A stretch of 42,420 bases of DNA, taken from the NCBI GenBank assembly GCA_016841625.1, contig JAENYU010000002.1, positions 118,431 to 160,850 of the forward strand. Direction: 5' to 3'. A program made the position numbers and the translations under genes. The notes beneath the pieces are model-generated. The model was not told where the DNA came from. It was given only the letters and a program-made list of their open reading frames with translations, and searched no databases. How positions within the stretch are numbered: the first letter of the stretch is position 1; each line of letters begins with the position of its first letter. The stretch is from Methanobacteriota archaeon. GTDB lineage: Archaea > Halobacteriota > Methanosarcinia > Methanosarcinales > Methanosarcinaceae. This document shows, in pieces, positions 34,849 through 42,420 of this stretch.

Positions 34849-35751
34849 ATGAAAAAATTATCACTCTTTCTCGGCTGCATAGTCCAGAACCGTTACCCTG
34901 GGATTGAAAACGCTACAAAGCTCTGTCTCCAGCAGCTTGACATTGACGCGGTCGATCTGCCCGGAGCCTCATGCTGCCCTGCCCCCGGGGTTTTCAAGTC
35001 CTTTGATAAAGGGACCTGGCTGTCCCTTGCCAGTAGGAACATCGTCATCTCCGAAAAGATGGAAAGAGATGTTCTGACCGTGTGCAACGGCTGCTACGCC
35101 TCTCTTGCAGATGCCAATATTGAGCTGAAAAGCGACCCCGAACTGAAAGCCCATACGAACATGTGCCTGAAAGGAGTCGGCATGGAGTATCAGGGAACGG
35201 TAGAGGTCAGGCATATCATAGAACTGCTGTACACCGAAATAGGGCCTGAAAAGCTCAAAACTTACGTTACTACCCCCCTTAACCTGAAAGTCGCCCTTCA
35301 CTACGGTTGCCACATGGTAAAGCCCACGAAGGACAGGAAACTCGGAGAATCGGAAACCCCGACTTTCTTTGACGAACTGGTAGAAGCCACAGGGGCAGAA
35401 AGTGTGGATTACACCGACAAGATGATGTGCTGCGGAGCAGGCGGCGGGGTGCGCGCGGGACATATAGAGGAGTCTCTGGAAATGCTCGAGCACAAACTGG
35501 CATGCATCCAGCGGGCCGGTGTGGACTGCATCGTCAATGCATGCCCCTTCTGTCACCTCCAGTTTGATAAGGGACAGCTCGCCGTAAACGAAAAATTCGG
35601 AACGGACTATTCCATCCCCGTGCTCCACTATTCCCAGCTCCTGGGCCTGGCCCTGGGAATCTCCCCCGAAAAGCTCGGAATCGAGCAAAACGACGTCCAG
35701 AACCTGGAGTTCCTGGCAAAAGTATATGAGATCAGTGCCGGGATCAGGTAA
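34849..35751 (+). CDS. hdrB: Heterodisulfide reductase subunit B
   Basis: The 300-residue subunit has two CCG-type domains: the first holds Cys42-Cys43 (GASCCPAP), the second MMCCGAGGGVRAG near residues 198-199, with NACPFCHLQFDKGQ following. These bind the noncubane clusters that reduce CoM-S-S-CoB. hdrC precedes it by 15 bases; no hdrA is adjacent. Reduces the heterodisulfide that ends methanogenesis, likely as HdrABC. Confidence 0.95.
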   Translation: MKKLSLFLGCIVQNRYPGIENATKLCLQQLDIDAVDLPGASCCPAPGVFKSFDKGTWLSLASRNIVISEKMERDVLTVCNGCYASLADANIELKSDPELKAHTNMCLKGVGMEYQGTVEVRHIIELLYTEIGPEKLKTYVTTPLNLKVALHYGCHMVKPTKDRKLGESETPTFFDELVEATGAESVDYTDKMMCCGAGGGVRAGHIEESLEMLEHKLACIQRAGVDCIVNACPFCHLQFDKGQLAVNEKFGTDYSIPVLHYSQLLGLALGISPEKLGIEQNDVQNLEFLAKVYEISAGIR

Positions 35752-35826
35752 AAACAAAGACCGGAATTAACAAAGAACCGGAAGTCCGGATTCAATAGCC
35801 TGAAGGCAAATTCCAGAGCTAAAAGC

Positions 35827-36255
35827 TCAGGTCCCCTCATTTTTTTGCAGGTACCAGAGGCATTTTTGCCTCCACCTGCATTTTCCGCAGATCTCCTCAA
35901 TATCCGAAGGGGTCTTCAATTTTGTATTGACAAGCCTGAAAACACTTTTTGCATCAGTGATCGCTCCTTCCACAATCCCCAGCTTTTTCAGCACGAGGGA
36001 ATCCATGTGCCTTATACGGATCGCCAAAAAGGAACCTTTGAGAGCGCATTGCTCCCTGTGGGGGCAGGAAGTGCAGATTACGTCACATTCGGATACGAGT
36101 TTTAAAGGCTTTGAAGGGGTAGCTTTTATCGATTCCAGAACTAAGCGCATATTTGCCACAAACTCAGAGCTATACCCGTAGCCCTGGAAGCCCTGCATAC
36201 AAAAAAGGTGATGAGCCCGGATTTTTATGCATCCAGATTCGGATTCTTTGAACAT
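35827..36255 (-). CDS. DUF1284 cysteine-rich protein
   Basis: The 142-residue protein shows the DUF1284 N-terminus IKIRAHHLFCMQGFQGYGYS, internal CDVICTSCPHREQC and a C-terminal CGKCRWRQKCLWY. The cysteines suggest an iron-sulfur or zinc site. Function unknown. Convergent with hdrB. Confidence 0.85.
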   Translation of the reverse strand: MFKESESGCIKIRAHHLFCMQGFQGYGYSSEFVANMRLVLESIKATPSKPLKLVSECDVICTSCPHREQCALKGSFLAIRIRHMDSLVLKKLGIVEGAITDAKSVFRLVNTKLKTPSDIEEICGKCRWRQKCLWYLQKNEGT

Positions 36256-36361
36256 GTTATTCTCCGGTCAAAAAGGCTCTAGAATTCCAGCCTTAAAAAT
36301 TCTTTTTCGTGACTTGCATTAATTTTTAATTATATAAATAGATTTTTCAGAACTTCCGGAA

Positions 36362-36895
36362 TTATTCTATCATATCGATATCGGAACTATCCCGATTAGG
36401 GAGTTCCTGAACGGGAAGGGCCACGGTTGGGGCATCAGAATGCGCTGCAAAGAGAATATCGCACCCCGTTTTCAGTTCGAGCATGATGTTAAGGTCAGTT
36501 TCGTCGTCGTTCAGGAGCAGGGCCTGCCCTATGGGGTTGCAAGCAACTTCAAACCCGGCACCTTCGCATTTCCTTAACCCGAAATCGGCTTTTCCAAACC
36601 CACAGACTTTGCAGCAGACCGAAAACACTTCAAAATATCTGGACAGGATTTCGTAGACCAGCCGGGCTTCTTTTTTGTAATCAATGCAAAAAGCAATCCC
36701 TATCTTCCCGTAACCCAGCTTCTTTGCATAAATTGCAATTTCTTCAACCTTCGTCCTTCTTACGGGGTCAGCCTCAAGCCAGGCGGAAACCTGAAGCGAT
36801 TTTAAGTCCTTGCCGCTGTACTCAAGCCCCGATTTAATTACAGAACAGTTCTTGCCTTCCAGACATTCTTTAGTTTTACATAACGCACACTGCAT
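36362..36895 (-). CDS. DUF1847 cysteine-rich protein
   Basis: The 177-residue protein has N-terminal CALCKTKECLEGKNC and a mid segment VCCKVCGFGKADFGLRKCEG, as in the DUF1847 metal-binding family. The C-terminal GCDILFAAHSDAPTVALPVQELPNRD is also typical. Function unknown; it lies in the row of cysteine-rich DUF genes next to hdrCB. Confidence 0.85.
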   Translation of the reverse strand: MQCALCKTKECLEGKNCSVIKSGLEYSGKDLKSLQVSAWLEADPVRRTKVEEIAIYAKKLGYGKIGIAFCIDYKKEARLVYEILSRYFEVFSVCCKVCGFGKADFGLRKCEGAGFEVACNPIGQALLLNDDETDLNIMLELKTGCDILFAAHSDAPTVALPVQELPNRDSSDIDMIE

Positions 36896-37268
36896 TTTTA
36901 CTCCCGGCGGATTTTTAACAAGGATAGCTGCTCTAAGGTACTATAAATTCATAAATAAACTTTGAAGGTATAAATATTTCCATAGAAGTAAAAAAGCCGG
37001 GAACTGAATTGCAGCTCAAAAAACCAGCCGAAAATGGAATTGCAGCTCAAAAAAGACCTCGGGACAGACCCTGAACAGACCCTGAACAAACCATGGACAG
37101 ACCATGGACAGAAATACCACTACAGAAAGGAAAGTACCGACAAAACAAAAAACGTAAAAGCAAAGCAAAAAACATAGAAAAATTAATTTAGTTGAGAAAA
37201 GCCCGAAAAAAGACAGAAAAATTGGAAATTTAAAAAACAGAATAAAAGAGTAAAAAGGCAGAAAAGAC
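36896..37268. other. Intergenic region with direct repeats
   Basis: GAATTGCAGCTCAAAAAA occurs at 37006 and 37037, followed by short CAGACCCTGAA and CATGGACAGAC duplications. The 131-codon minus frame across it (37016-37411) owes its length to this repeat and a lysine-rich stretch, so I do not call it. Confidence 0.65.
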
Positions 37269-37967
37269 TTATTTCTGCCGGGCTTTCTGCATGGGCCCTT
37301 CATAGATCTTTTCGAGGGCACTGACGATTTCCTCAAGCTTACCGAAAGGAATTCCGATAAGCAGTTCATCATCTTCAATATCGGTAGCCCTGCGGCAGCC
37401 AAAACATCCAAGGGAGAGGTTTATTTCCCCGGTGAGAGTCGGCAGGATTGTTGTGTCGGCACAGGTCGCCTGGAAAGCCGCACTGCTGAAGTTTACCCTT
37501 CCGCCCTTGAAATAGGTGCTTGCCGGGATGAGCCAGTAGACGGTCTCGGGGCGGTCCACCAGGATCACTACATCAGGCTCTACTTTTGCGTCCTTAAGAG
37601 GGCTGACAACGGTTGCAATCCTGCTCCCGGGCTCGAAGGCCGGACGCTTTGCGACCATTTCGGCTGCAGCTTCCGTGCTTTCAAACATCCCGATGTTTTT
37701 ATGGAATTCTCCGGAAGCCACTTTATCGGGAGTAGGAAGGATCCCGAGGCTCGACCCCCCGACCACGCAGGCATGTTTGTCAGCCGGGATTACGAAGGAC
37801 TCCCCCTTCCTGGCTTTCATTATGGACTGGCAGTGCCTGAGGTTTTTCTCAGGTTCGCTGTATCCTTCAGGAATGAGCTCTCCCTTCTTGATCACTTTAA
37901 CTGCCACTGGTTCGTATTTAAGGTCCAGGTACTTTACCAGTTTCTCTGAAATTTCAGCGTAATCCAT
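37269..37967 (-). CDS. DUF169 family protein
   Basis: The 232-residue protein matches DUF169: EPVAVKVIKKGELIPEGY, the CQSIMKAR segment, CVVGGSSLGI, and FGCRRATDIEDDELLIGIPFGKLEEIVSALEKI at the end. Conserved cysteines (about 45, 66, 188, 194-195 areas) could hold a metal cluster. Function unknown. It stands alone. Confidence 0.9.
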   Translation of the reverse strand: MDYAEISEKLVKYLDLKYEPVAVKVIKKGELIPEGYSEPEKNLRHCQSIMKARKGESFVIPADKHACVVGGSSLGILPTPDKVASGEFHKNIGMFESTEAAAEMVAKRPAFEPGSRIATVVSPLKDAKVEPDVVILVDRPETVYWLIPASTYFKGGRVNFSSAAFQATCADTTILPTLTGEINLSLGCFGCRRATDIEDDELLIGIPFGKLEEIVSALEKIYEGPMQKARQK

Positions 37968-38199
37968 ATTATCTCCTCACCAACTATTTATTAAATATTA
38001 ATAACAGGCTGTTACATTATCTAACTTTCGAACAGCCTTTAAATCAGCTAACTTTAGGACAGCTGAGACGTCATCCAACTTTGAAGCTATTACATAATCC
38101 AACTTTGAAGCTGTTACATAATCCAACTTTAGTACAGCTTACTGATAACCTGAATATCTAACATTTCCCTGCGAACCTGAGCGTTAAAAACCCTTTAGT
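37968..38199. repeat. Intergenic 24-bp tandem repeat region
   Basis: ATCCAACTTTGAAGCT with TATTACATA starts at 38073 and 38097, and a partial copy at 38121. Degenerate versions flank it. It lies between the DUF169 gene and the MinD-like pair, both on the minus strand. Confidence 0.75.
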
Positions 38200-39114
38200 T
38201 CAAGGGTTTTTGCCCCGGTCTTTAACAGGAACTTCAAAAAGCCTGGATTCGAGCTGTCCCCAGATTTTCCGGATACTGTCCGCAAATTCCCGGGCTTTTG
38301 AAGATTCTTCACGGACTGCGTACTCGATTACCGTTTCTTCCCGCAGCATTGCCTTTGTCGCAATATCATCATAGGGCAACCTGCCGATTACCGGGATTCC
38401 GGATTCCGTACAGAACTCCTCGATTTTAAGGCAGTTCTCCTCGTTGATGTCGCATTTGTTGATGCATACTACGGCAGGAATCCGGAAATGTGCTGTAAGT
38501 TCAATTACCCGCTTCAGATCATGGATGCCTGAAACAGTGGGTTCGCACACAAGCAAGACAAGGTCGGTCCCGGCAATAGCCGCGATAACAGGACATCCAG
38601 CACCGGGAGGCCCGTCAATAATGACAGGGTCCCGGGAATTTGCCTCTGCGAGTTCCTGCGCCCGCTTCCTGACCAGAGCGACCAGTTTTCCACTTGCGTC
38701 CTCTCCTATACCCAGCGCCCCGGCAGCCATGGGTCCGAAACGGGTTTTGGAGGAAACTACCTGCCCTGAAAACCTGGTTTCCAGGGAAATCGCATTTTCA
38801 GGGCAGGCAACGGTACAGACTGCACATCCTTCGCAGCTATACGTGTTTATCACAAAATTTTCGCTTATTGCTCCGTAGCGGCATAGATCTCTGCACCTGC
38901 CGCATTTTGTACAGAGTTCCGGGTTTATGGAAGCAAAGGGGAGTCCGAAATAGTCTTCTCCCCCTAACAGTTCGGGTTTCAGGATAAGGGGCATGTCCGC
39001 AGCATCCACGTCGCAGTCCGCAAGCACGGCATTTTTTGCTAGGGAAGCAAAAGCTGCCGTAAGGGTGGTCTTTCCGCTGCCGCCCTTTCCGCTGATAACT
39101 GCAAGCTGCTTCAT
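38200..39114 (-). CDS. MinD/NifH-like ATPase with ferredoxin insert, copy 2
   Basis: Preferred start ATG at 39114, which overlaps the end of the preceding gene (ATGA) and has GGTGA upstream; an upstream ATG at 39183 is less likely. The 304-residue protein has the deviant Walker A GKGGSGKTT, an inserted pair of 4Fe-4S motifs (CTKCGRCRDLC and CEGCAVCTVACP), and the DGPPGAGCPVIAAIAG region. Such proteins in bacteria pair with NifX/MTH1175-like proteins in the ORP cluster and deliver or sense metal clusters. Confidence 0.92.
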   Translation of the reverse strand: MKQLAVISGKGGSGKTTLTAAFASLAKNAVLADCDVDAADMPLILKPELLGGEDYFGLPFASINPELCTKCGRCRDLCRYGAISENFVINTYSCEGCAVCTVACPENAISLETRFSGQVVSSKTRFGPMAAGALGIGEDASGKLVALVRKRAQELAEANSRDPVIIDGPPGAGCPVIAAIAGTDLVLLVCEPTVSGIHDLKRVIELTAHFRIPAVVCINKCDINEENCLKIEEFCTESGIPVIGRLPYDDIATKAMLREETVIEYAVREESSKAREFADSIRKIWGQLESRLFEVPVKDRGKNP

Positions 39115-39965
39115 GCTTTCACCGTTCCCGGATCTACTTTGGATTTGATTGCTTCGAACATACCTGCAAATTTTTCTTTCCACCCGGGCATTTCCTCAAC
39201 AAAGGGAACCCCTTCGGAATAAAGTCGTGCGATCCTCCTATCGTTCGGAATCTTCAGGAGGACCGGGACCTTTTCAGCCCTGCAAAACTCCTCAACCCTG
39301 GAATCCCCGAGCCCGTCCCGGTTAATAACCACGCCGAAGGGGATGTTCGTGAGCTTCACGGCTTCCAGGGCAAGCTTGAAGTCATGGAAACCAAATGGGG
39401 TGGATTCGGTTACAAGCACACAGTAATCCGCGTTCCCGACTGCCGCAAGGACAGGACAGGCAACTCCCGGAGGAGAATCAATGATCGCGGGCCTTTCCGG
39501 ATCAATGTGCCTCTGAAGAGCCCGGATAATGGGAGTTGCCATCCCTTCCCCGACGTTCAAAAGCCCCCGGTACAAATCGGGGGAATTTCCAGACATTCCT
39601 TTTTCGATTATCCCAAGGGACTTTGATTCCTCCTGAACAGCTTCTGCCGGGCAGACAAGCCTGCACCCGCCGCATCCGTGGCAGAGAGAGGGAAAGACCA
39701 GGACTTTCCGGGGAAGGGCGGCAAGGGCATTGAATCTGCAAAAATCCGCACACACCCCGCAAAGAGTACACTTATCGGAATCGATAAGCGGATACGGGCA
39801 GAGAACATCCTCCACCTTTTCCAGGTCCAGGCCCAGGAAAAGATTGCAATTGGGCTCTTCAACATCGCAGTCAAAAAGCTGCACCTCTCCGAGTGAGAGG
39901 GCAAGGTTTACGGCAACCGTAGTTTTCCCGGTGCCCCCTTTTCCGCTTGTGATTGCGATTTTCAT
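39111..39965 (-). CDS. MinD/NifH-like ATPase with ferredoxin insert, copy 1
   Basis: The 284-residue protein has GKGGTGKTT (residues 8-16), the DCDVEEPNCNLFL switch, CTLCGVCADFC and CHGCGGCRLVCP (two 4Fe-4S motifs), and SPPGVACPVLAAVGNAD. GGAGG lies nine bases before the ATG. It is paralogous to the following gene and the two may form a heterodimer. Confidence 0.93.
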   Translation of the reverse strand: MKIAITSGKGGTGKTTVAVNLALSLGEVQLFDCDVEEPNCNLFLGLDLEKVEDVLCPYPLIDSDKCTLCGVCADFCRFNALAALPRKVLVFPSLCHGCGGCRLVCPAEAVQEESKSLGIIEKGMSGNSPDLYRGLLNVGEGMATPIIRALQRHIDPERPAIIDSPPGVACPVLAAVGNADYCVLVTESTPFGFHDFKLALEAVKLTNIPFGVVINRDGLGDSRVEEFCRAEKVPVLLKIPNDRRIARLYSEGVPFVEEMPGWKEKFAGMFEAIKSKVDPGTVKA

Positions 39966-40019
39966 GATTTATTCCTCCCAAAAATGGTATAAAACCCGAA
40001 CAGAAGAACCATGCTTTCT

Positions 40020-40385
40020 TTAATGGTGATGTCCGTGTTCTTTACAGGAATTATCGGCAGTTGCACTCTGCAGCCTGCCTGCTTCCCAGGCTTCGAAAGT
40101 TTCTCTGGCCGTGCCTCCGGCCCCTACGAAGACTTTAATCCCGTAGGACTCAAACATCTGGACTGCCTTGAACCCGAGCCCTGAACAGAGCATGACATCA
40201 ACCCCGTTACGGTGCAGGTACTCCGGGGGCAGCCCCACCCCGCCCAGATGTTCGCTGGTGTTGGGGATTACCGCAAGTTCCCCCGTATCAGTGTTCAGGA
40301 TTGTATATGTGGGGGCTTTTCCAAAGTGTTGTTCGACAATTCCTTCCATACCGTTTTCATCCCTTGTGGGAACACATACCTTCAT
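40020..40385 (-). CDS. NifX/MTH1175-like Fe-Mo cofactor family protein, copy 1
   Basis: The start at 40385 is chosen because GGTGA precedes it by five bases; an ATG nine bases upstream is possible. The 121-residue protein has a dinitrogenase iron-molybdenum cofactor fold (KVCVPTRDENGMEGIVEQHFGKAPTY...GGVGLPPEYLHRNGVDVMLCSGLGFKAVQMF). The C-terminal HGHHH could bind metal. Related proteins bind cofactor precursors or, in the ORP protein, a Mo-Cu cluster. Lies 54 bases before the MinD-like gene in the same operon. Confidence 0.9.
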   Translation of the reverse strand: MKVCVPTRDENGMEGIVEQHFGKAPTYTILNTDTGELAVIPNTSEHLGGVGLPPEYLHRNGVDVMLCSGLGFKAVQMFESYGIKVFVGAGGTARETFEAWEAGRLQSATADNSCKEHGHHH

Positions 40386-40454
40386 AAGATTCACCTTAGA
40401 TTGTTTAACCCGTACTTTTTGTGTTATCTGGCCCTGATGCCTGTTTCCTTTACA

Positions 40455-40820
40455 TTATTTCATCCCTTCATGGACAGAGGCATTCGGGGCACTGATTGAT
40501 TCAAGTCTTCCTTCCAGGTACTCCCGGAAAGAATTTTTAACTGTACCGTTTACGCCGACCCAGACAGTAATTCCCACCTCAGAAAGGATGGAAAAAGCAT
40601 TGGGGCCTACCGAACCTGTCAGGAGGACTTCGGCTTCCAGATTTGCTATGGCCTCCGCAGCCCGGATTCCGGCACCTCCGGCAGCATCCACCCCTTCATT
40701 TACAAGGGATTCCACTGAGCCGGATTCGGAATCGACTACCACAAAATACGCGCATCTTCCGAAACTGGGATCAACCACCGAATCCAGGCTCTTGCCTTTA
40801 GAGGTTACACAAATTCTCAT
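40455..40820 (-). CDS. NifX/MTH1175-like Fe-Mo cofactor family protein, copy 2
   Basis: The 121-residue protein is a second member of the family (MRICVTSKGKSLDSVVDPSFGRCAYFVVVD, then GGAGIRAAEAIANLEAEVLLTGSVGPNAFSIL). GGAG is eight bases before the ATG. First gene of the minus operon, which then has the other NifX-like gene and two MinD-like ATPases. No nif structural gene lies here. Confidence 0.9.
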   Translation of the reverse strand: MRICVTSKGKSLDSVVDPSFGRCAYFVVVDSESGSVESLVNEGVDAAGGAGIRAAEAIANLEAEVLLTGSVGPNAFSILSEVGITVWVGVNGTVKNSFREYLEGRLESISAPNASVHEGMK

Positions 40821-40937
40821 TTTTCTTGCTCCGTCTTCGAAAACCTATTTCCTGGATGCAATTTTTATAGGAGCTGATGAACTCCCGGCTACCAGCCGGA
40901 ACTTCAAGACAGCCACAATTACTAATTTCACTCAATA

Positions 40938-41005
40938 GTACATAAATATTTATAATTTTCCATGTGAAAAGAGAAATTCTTATATATTTACTCCATAATG
41001 TACAT
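40938..41005. promoter_or_regulatory. Divergent promoters with shared ATGTAC motif
   Basis: On the plus strand TTATATAT (40979-40986) is followed by ATGTACAT (40998-41005), five bases before the predicted start. On the minus strand TTATAAATATTT (40943-40954) is followed by ATGTACT (40938-40944). The shared motif downstream of each TATA box suggests one regulator on both, plausibly the DUF134 protein. Confidence 0.45.
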
Positions 41006-41014
41006 AACTAACCC

Positions 41015-41353
41015 ATGAAGAAATGCAGAGGAAGACCTAAGTGTCCGAGGCGTGTGGAGCAAACGCCCGATGTCACATACTTCAAGCCAAGAGGAGTCCC
41101 ACTTTCCGAACTCGAAGTGGTGTCCCTTACCGTGGAAGAACTCGAAGCCCTCAGGCTTGTGGATCTTGAAGACCTGCGGCAGGAAGATGCCGCGGCAAGA
41201 GTAGGGATCTCAAGGAGGGCTTTTTGGGAAGACTTGAAATCCGCCCGCATTAAAGTTGCTCTGGCCCTGAGCGCTGGAAAAGCAATAGAGATAAAAGGCG
41301 GCAATTACATCAAGGCAGAGAGTATAGACAATATTGAAAATGACAAAGAATGA
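41015..41353 (+). CDS. DUF134 DNA-binding protein
   Basis: The 112-residue protein has an N-terminal basic, cysteine-containing segment ([35 protein letters not shown]) and a helix-turn-helix ([41 protein letters not shown]). DUF134 proteins are predicted DNA-binding proteins often next to Fe-S/MinD-like genes. TATA to ATG distance is about 30 bases, so the mRNA may be nearly leaderless. Confidence 0.9.
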   Translation: MKKCRGRPKCPRRVEQTPDVTYFKPRGVPLSELEVVSLTVEELEALRLVDLEDLRQEDAAARVGISRRAFWEDLKSARIKVALALSAGKAIEIKGGNYIKAESIDNIENDKE

Positions 41354-41359
41354 ATAAAA

Positions 41360-41460
41360 AGGGATACAGGGAATAGTAATCAGTGAATACAGGGAATAGT
41401 GATCCGCAAACACCAAGAATAGTAATTGGTGAACACAGGAAATAGTTCATACTACTGAAA
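41360..41460. repeat. Degenerate repeat before mrp
   Basis: Three or four imperfect copies of a GTGAATACAGGGAATAGT-like unit fill the gap between the DUF134 gene and mrp. Direction of any effect is not evident. Confidence 0.6.
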
Positions 41461-41480
41461 GCTCATACAGGCGATCAAAA

Positions 41481-42314
41481 ATGACAGATCAGGTTCAACC
41501 ACTGGAAAGCTTATCTAAAAAGCCCGAGGAACCAAAAATAGTAGTCAACCTCCGGCGCATCAAACGCAAGATCATGGTCATGAGCGGAAAAGGTGGAGTC
41601 GGGAAGAGTACCATCTCCGCAAACCTTGCTGCAGGGCTAGCCCTGCGCGGGTACAGGGTAGGGCTCCTTGACTGCGACATCCACGGCCCGACCATCCCCA
41701 CAGTCTTCGGGCTCGAGTCCGCAAGGCCGGAGGTCAACGAACAGGGAATTATCCCCGTCCCGGTCTTTTCCAACCTCTCGGTAATGTCCGTGGGCTTCCT
41801 GCTCGAAAACAAAGACTCCCCCATCATCTGGAGGGGGCCTGCCAAGATGGGAGCAATCAAGCAGTTCCTGGAAGAAGTGTACTGGGGCGAACTTGACTTC
41901 CTGATCATCGACCTCCCCCCCGGCACAGGAGACGAACCCCTCAGCGTCGCCCAACTCATCCCCAAATGTGACGGGTCCGTGGTCGTCACGACCCCCCAGG
42001 ACGTGGCCCTGATCAGCGTCCGGAAGTCCATCAACTTCTCGGCCAAACTCAACGTGCCCGTGATAGGGCTCGTGGACAACATGAACGGCCTCGTCTGCCC
42101 CCACTGCGGCGAGATGATCAATGTCTTCGGAACCGGAGGCGTTGAAAAAGCCTCCCAGGACTTCAATATCCCGGTCCTTGCCAAACTCCCGATCGAGCCT
42201 AAAGTAGCAGAAATGGAAGACAAAGGCACGATCATCCAGGGCCTCGACCACAGCACGGAGTGGCAGAAAAACTTCGAACTCGTGGTAGACGCCATTGAAA
42301 AGATCCTTGAGTGA
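41481..42314 (+). CDS. Mrp/NBP35-type Fe-S cluster carrier ATPase
   Basis: The 277-residue protein has GKGGVGKST (residues 34-42), DCDIHGPTIPTVFG, IIDLPPGTGDEPLSVAQL and CPHCGEMINVFGTGG, whose CPHC cysteines bind a bridging Fe-S cluster in a dimer. It assembles and delivers Fe-S clusters. It is the last gene of the cluster in this window and continues the ORP-like gene grouping with the MinD-like and NifX-like genes. Confidence 0.95.
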   Translation: MTDQVQPLESLSKKPEEPKIVVNLRRIKRKIMVMSGKGGVGKSTISANLAAGLALRGYRVGLLDCDIHGPTIPTVFGLESARPEVNEQGIIPVPVFSNLSVMSVGFLLENKDSPIIWRGPAKMGAIKQFLEEVYWGELDFLIIDLPPGTGDEPLSVAQLIPKCDGSVVVTTPQDVALISVRKSINFSAKLNVPVIGLVDNMNGLVCPHCGEMINVFGTGGVEKASQDFNIPVLAKLPIEPKVAEMEDKGTIIQGLDHSTEWQKNFELVVDAIEKILE

Positions 42315-42353
42315 AAAATAAAAACCAGGGAAGGTTAATTCATTTCCCCTACA

Positions 42354-42366
42354 TTTTTTATTTTTT
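42354..42366 (+). terminator. T-rich terminator after mrp
   Basis: Two T-runs (TTTTTT-A-TTTTTT) follow the mrp stop by about 40 bases, typical of archaeal U-rich termination. Confidence 0.5.
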
Positions 42367-42420
42367 CAAGGATCATTTGTCAAGGATCATTTGTCAAGGA
42401 TCATTTGTCAAGGATCATTT
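42366..42420. repeat. 14-bp tandem repeat at window edge
   Basis: TCAAGGATCATTTG repeats exactly from 42366, 42380, 42394 and 42408 (truncated), probably continuing beyond the window. Confidence 0.9.

Noticed and set aside
37016-37411. 131-codon minus-strand ORF overlapping the DUF169 gene
   Set aside because: Long phenylalanine-rich run comes from an A-rich repeat region read on the other strand, and it overlaps a well-supported gene.
42366-42420. CRISPR array at the window end
   Set aside because: Contiguous 14-bp units without spacers.

Overview
The window looks like a Methanosarcina chromosome segment (moderate base composition, long repeat-laden intergenic regions, archaeal TATA-type promoters). 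Support comes from a heterodisulfide reductase CB pair, an F420:NADP oxidoreductase, an F420-type (FrhB-like) subunit attached to an archaeal split glutamate synthase, a MEDS-PAS histidine kinase, a MacB-like ABC system with a COG1361 surface protein, and NrpR-type nitrogen operators. All assignments are from reading the sequence; no database search was run.

Layout. 0.2-12.6 kb: a flavin reductase-like protein; a MacB-type permease; an IscB element (HNH/RuvC RNA-guided nuclease with an upstream region that folds like an omega/HEARO RNA) without a TnpA; a MEDS/PAS histidine kinase; then, on the minus strand, two winged-helix regulators, an ABC ATPase, a COG1361 membrane-anchored protein and a second permease paralogous to the first. 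13.0-24.8 kb: nitrogen assimilation: amtB-glnK, small proteins (two Hsp20-like copies, one interrupted by a stop; two DUF1059-like copies), TspO, glnA behind an NrpR operator, a 1 kb gene-poor stretch with a structured-RNA candidate and a second NrpR-like promoter, and a four-gene glutamate synthase operon whose last gene is FrhB-like. 24.8-32.8 kb: small exported proteins (one interrupted lipoprotein), an Acg-like nitroreductase, an M24 peptidase, a DUF2284 protein and an atypical subtilase. 33.1-38.0 kb: F420:NADP oxidoreductase, HdrC-HdrB and three cysteine-rich DUF proteins (DUF1284, DUF1847, DUF169). 38.2-42.3 kb: two ferredoxin-containing MinD/NifH-like ATPases, two NifX/MTH1175-like proteins, a divergent DUF134 regulator and an Mrp/NBP35 ATPase, an arrangement like the bacterial ORP/Fe-S cluster loci.

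How it fits together. AmtB imports ammonium, GlnK senses 2-oxoglutarate and ATP, GlnA makes glutamine and the split glutamate synthase converts it to glutamate, probably with electrons from reduced F420 or ferredoxin. GlnA and the 20.0 kb transcript carry GGTA-N6-TACC/T operators at the same distance from their TATA boxes, and amtB and glnA share a near-identical short 5' leader. The most unusual items are the IscB/omega-RNA element, the F420-coupled glutamate synthase, the paired nitrogen leaders, and the structured RNA candidate downstream of glnA.
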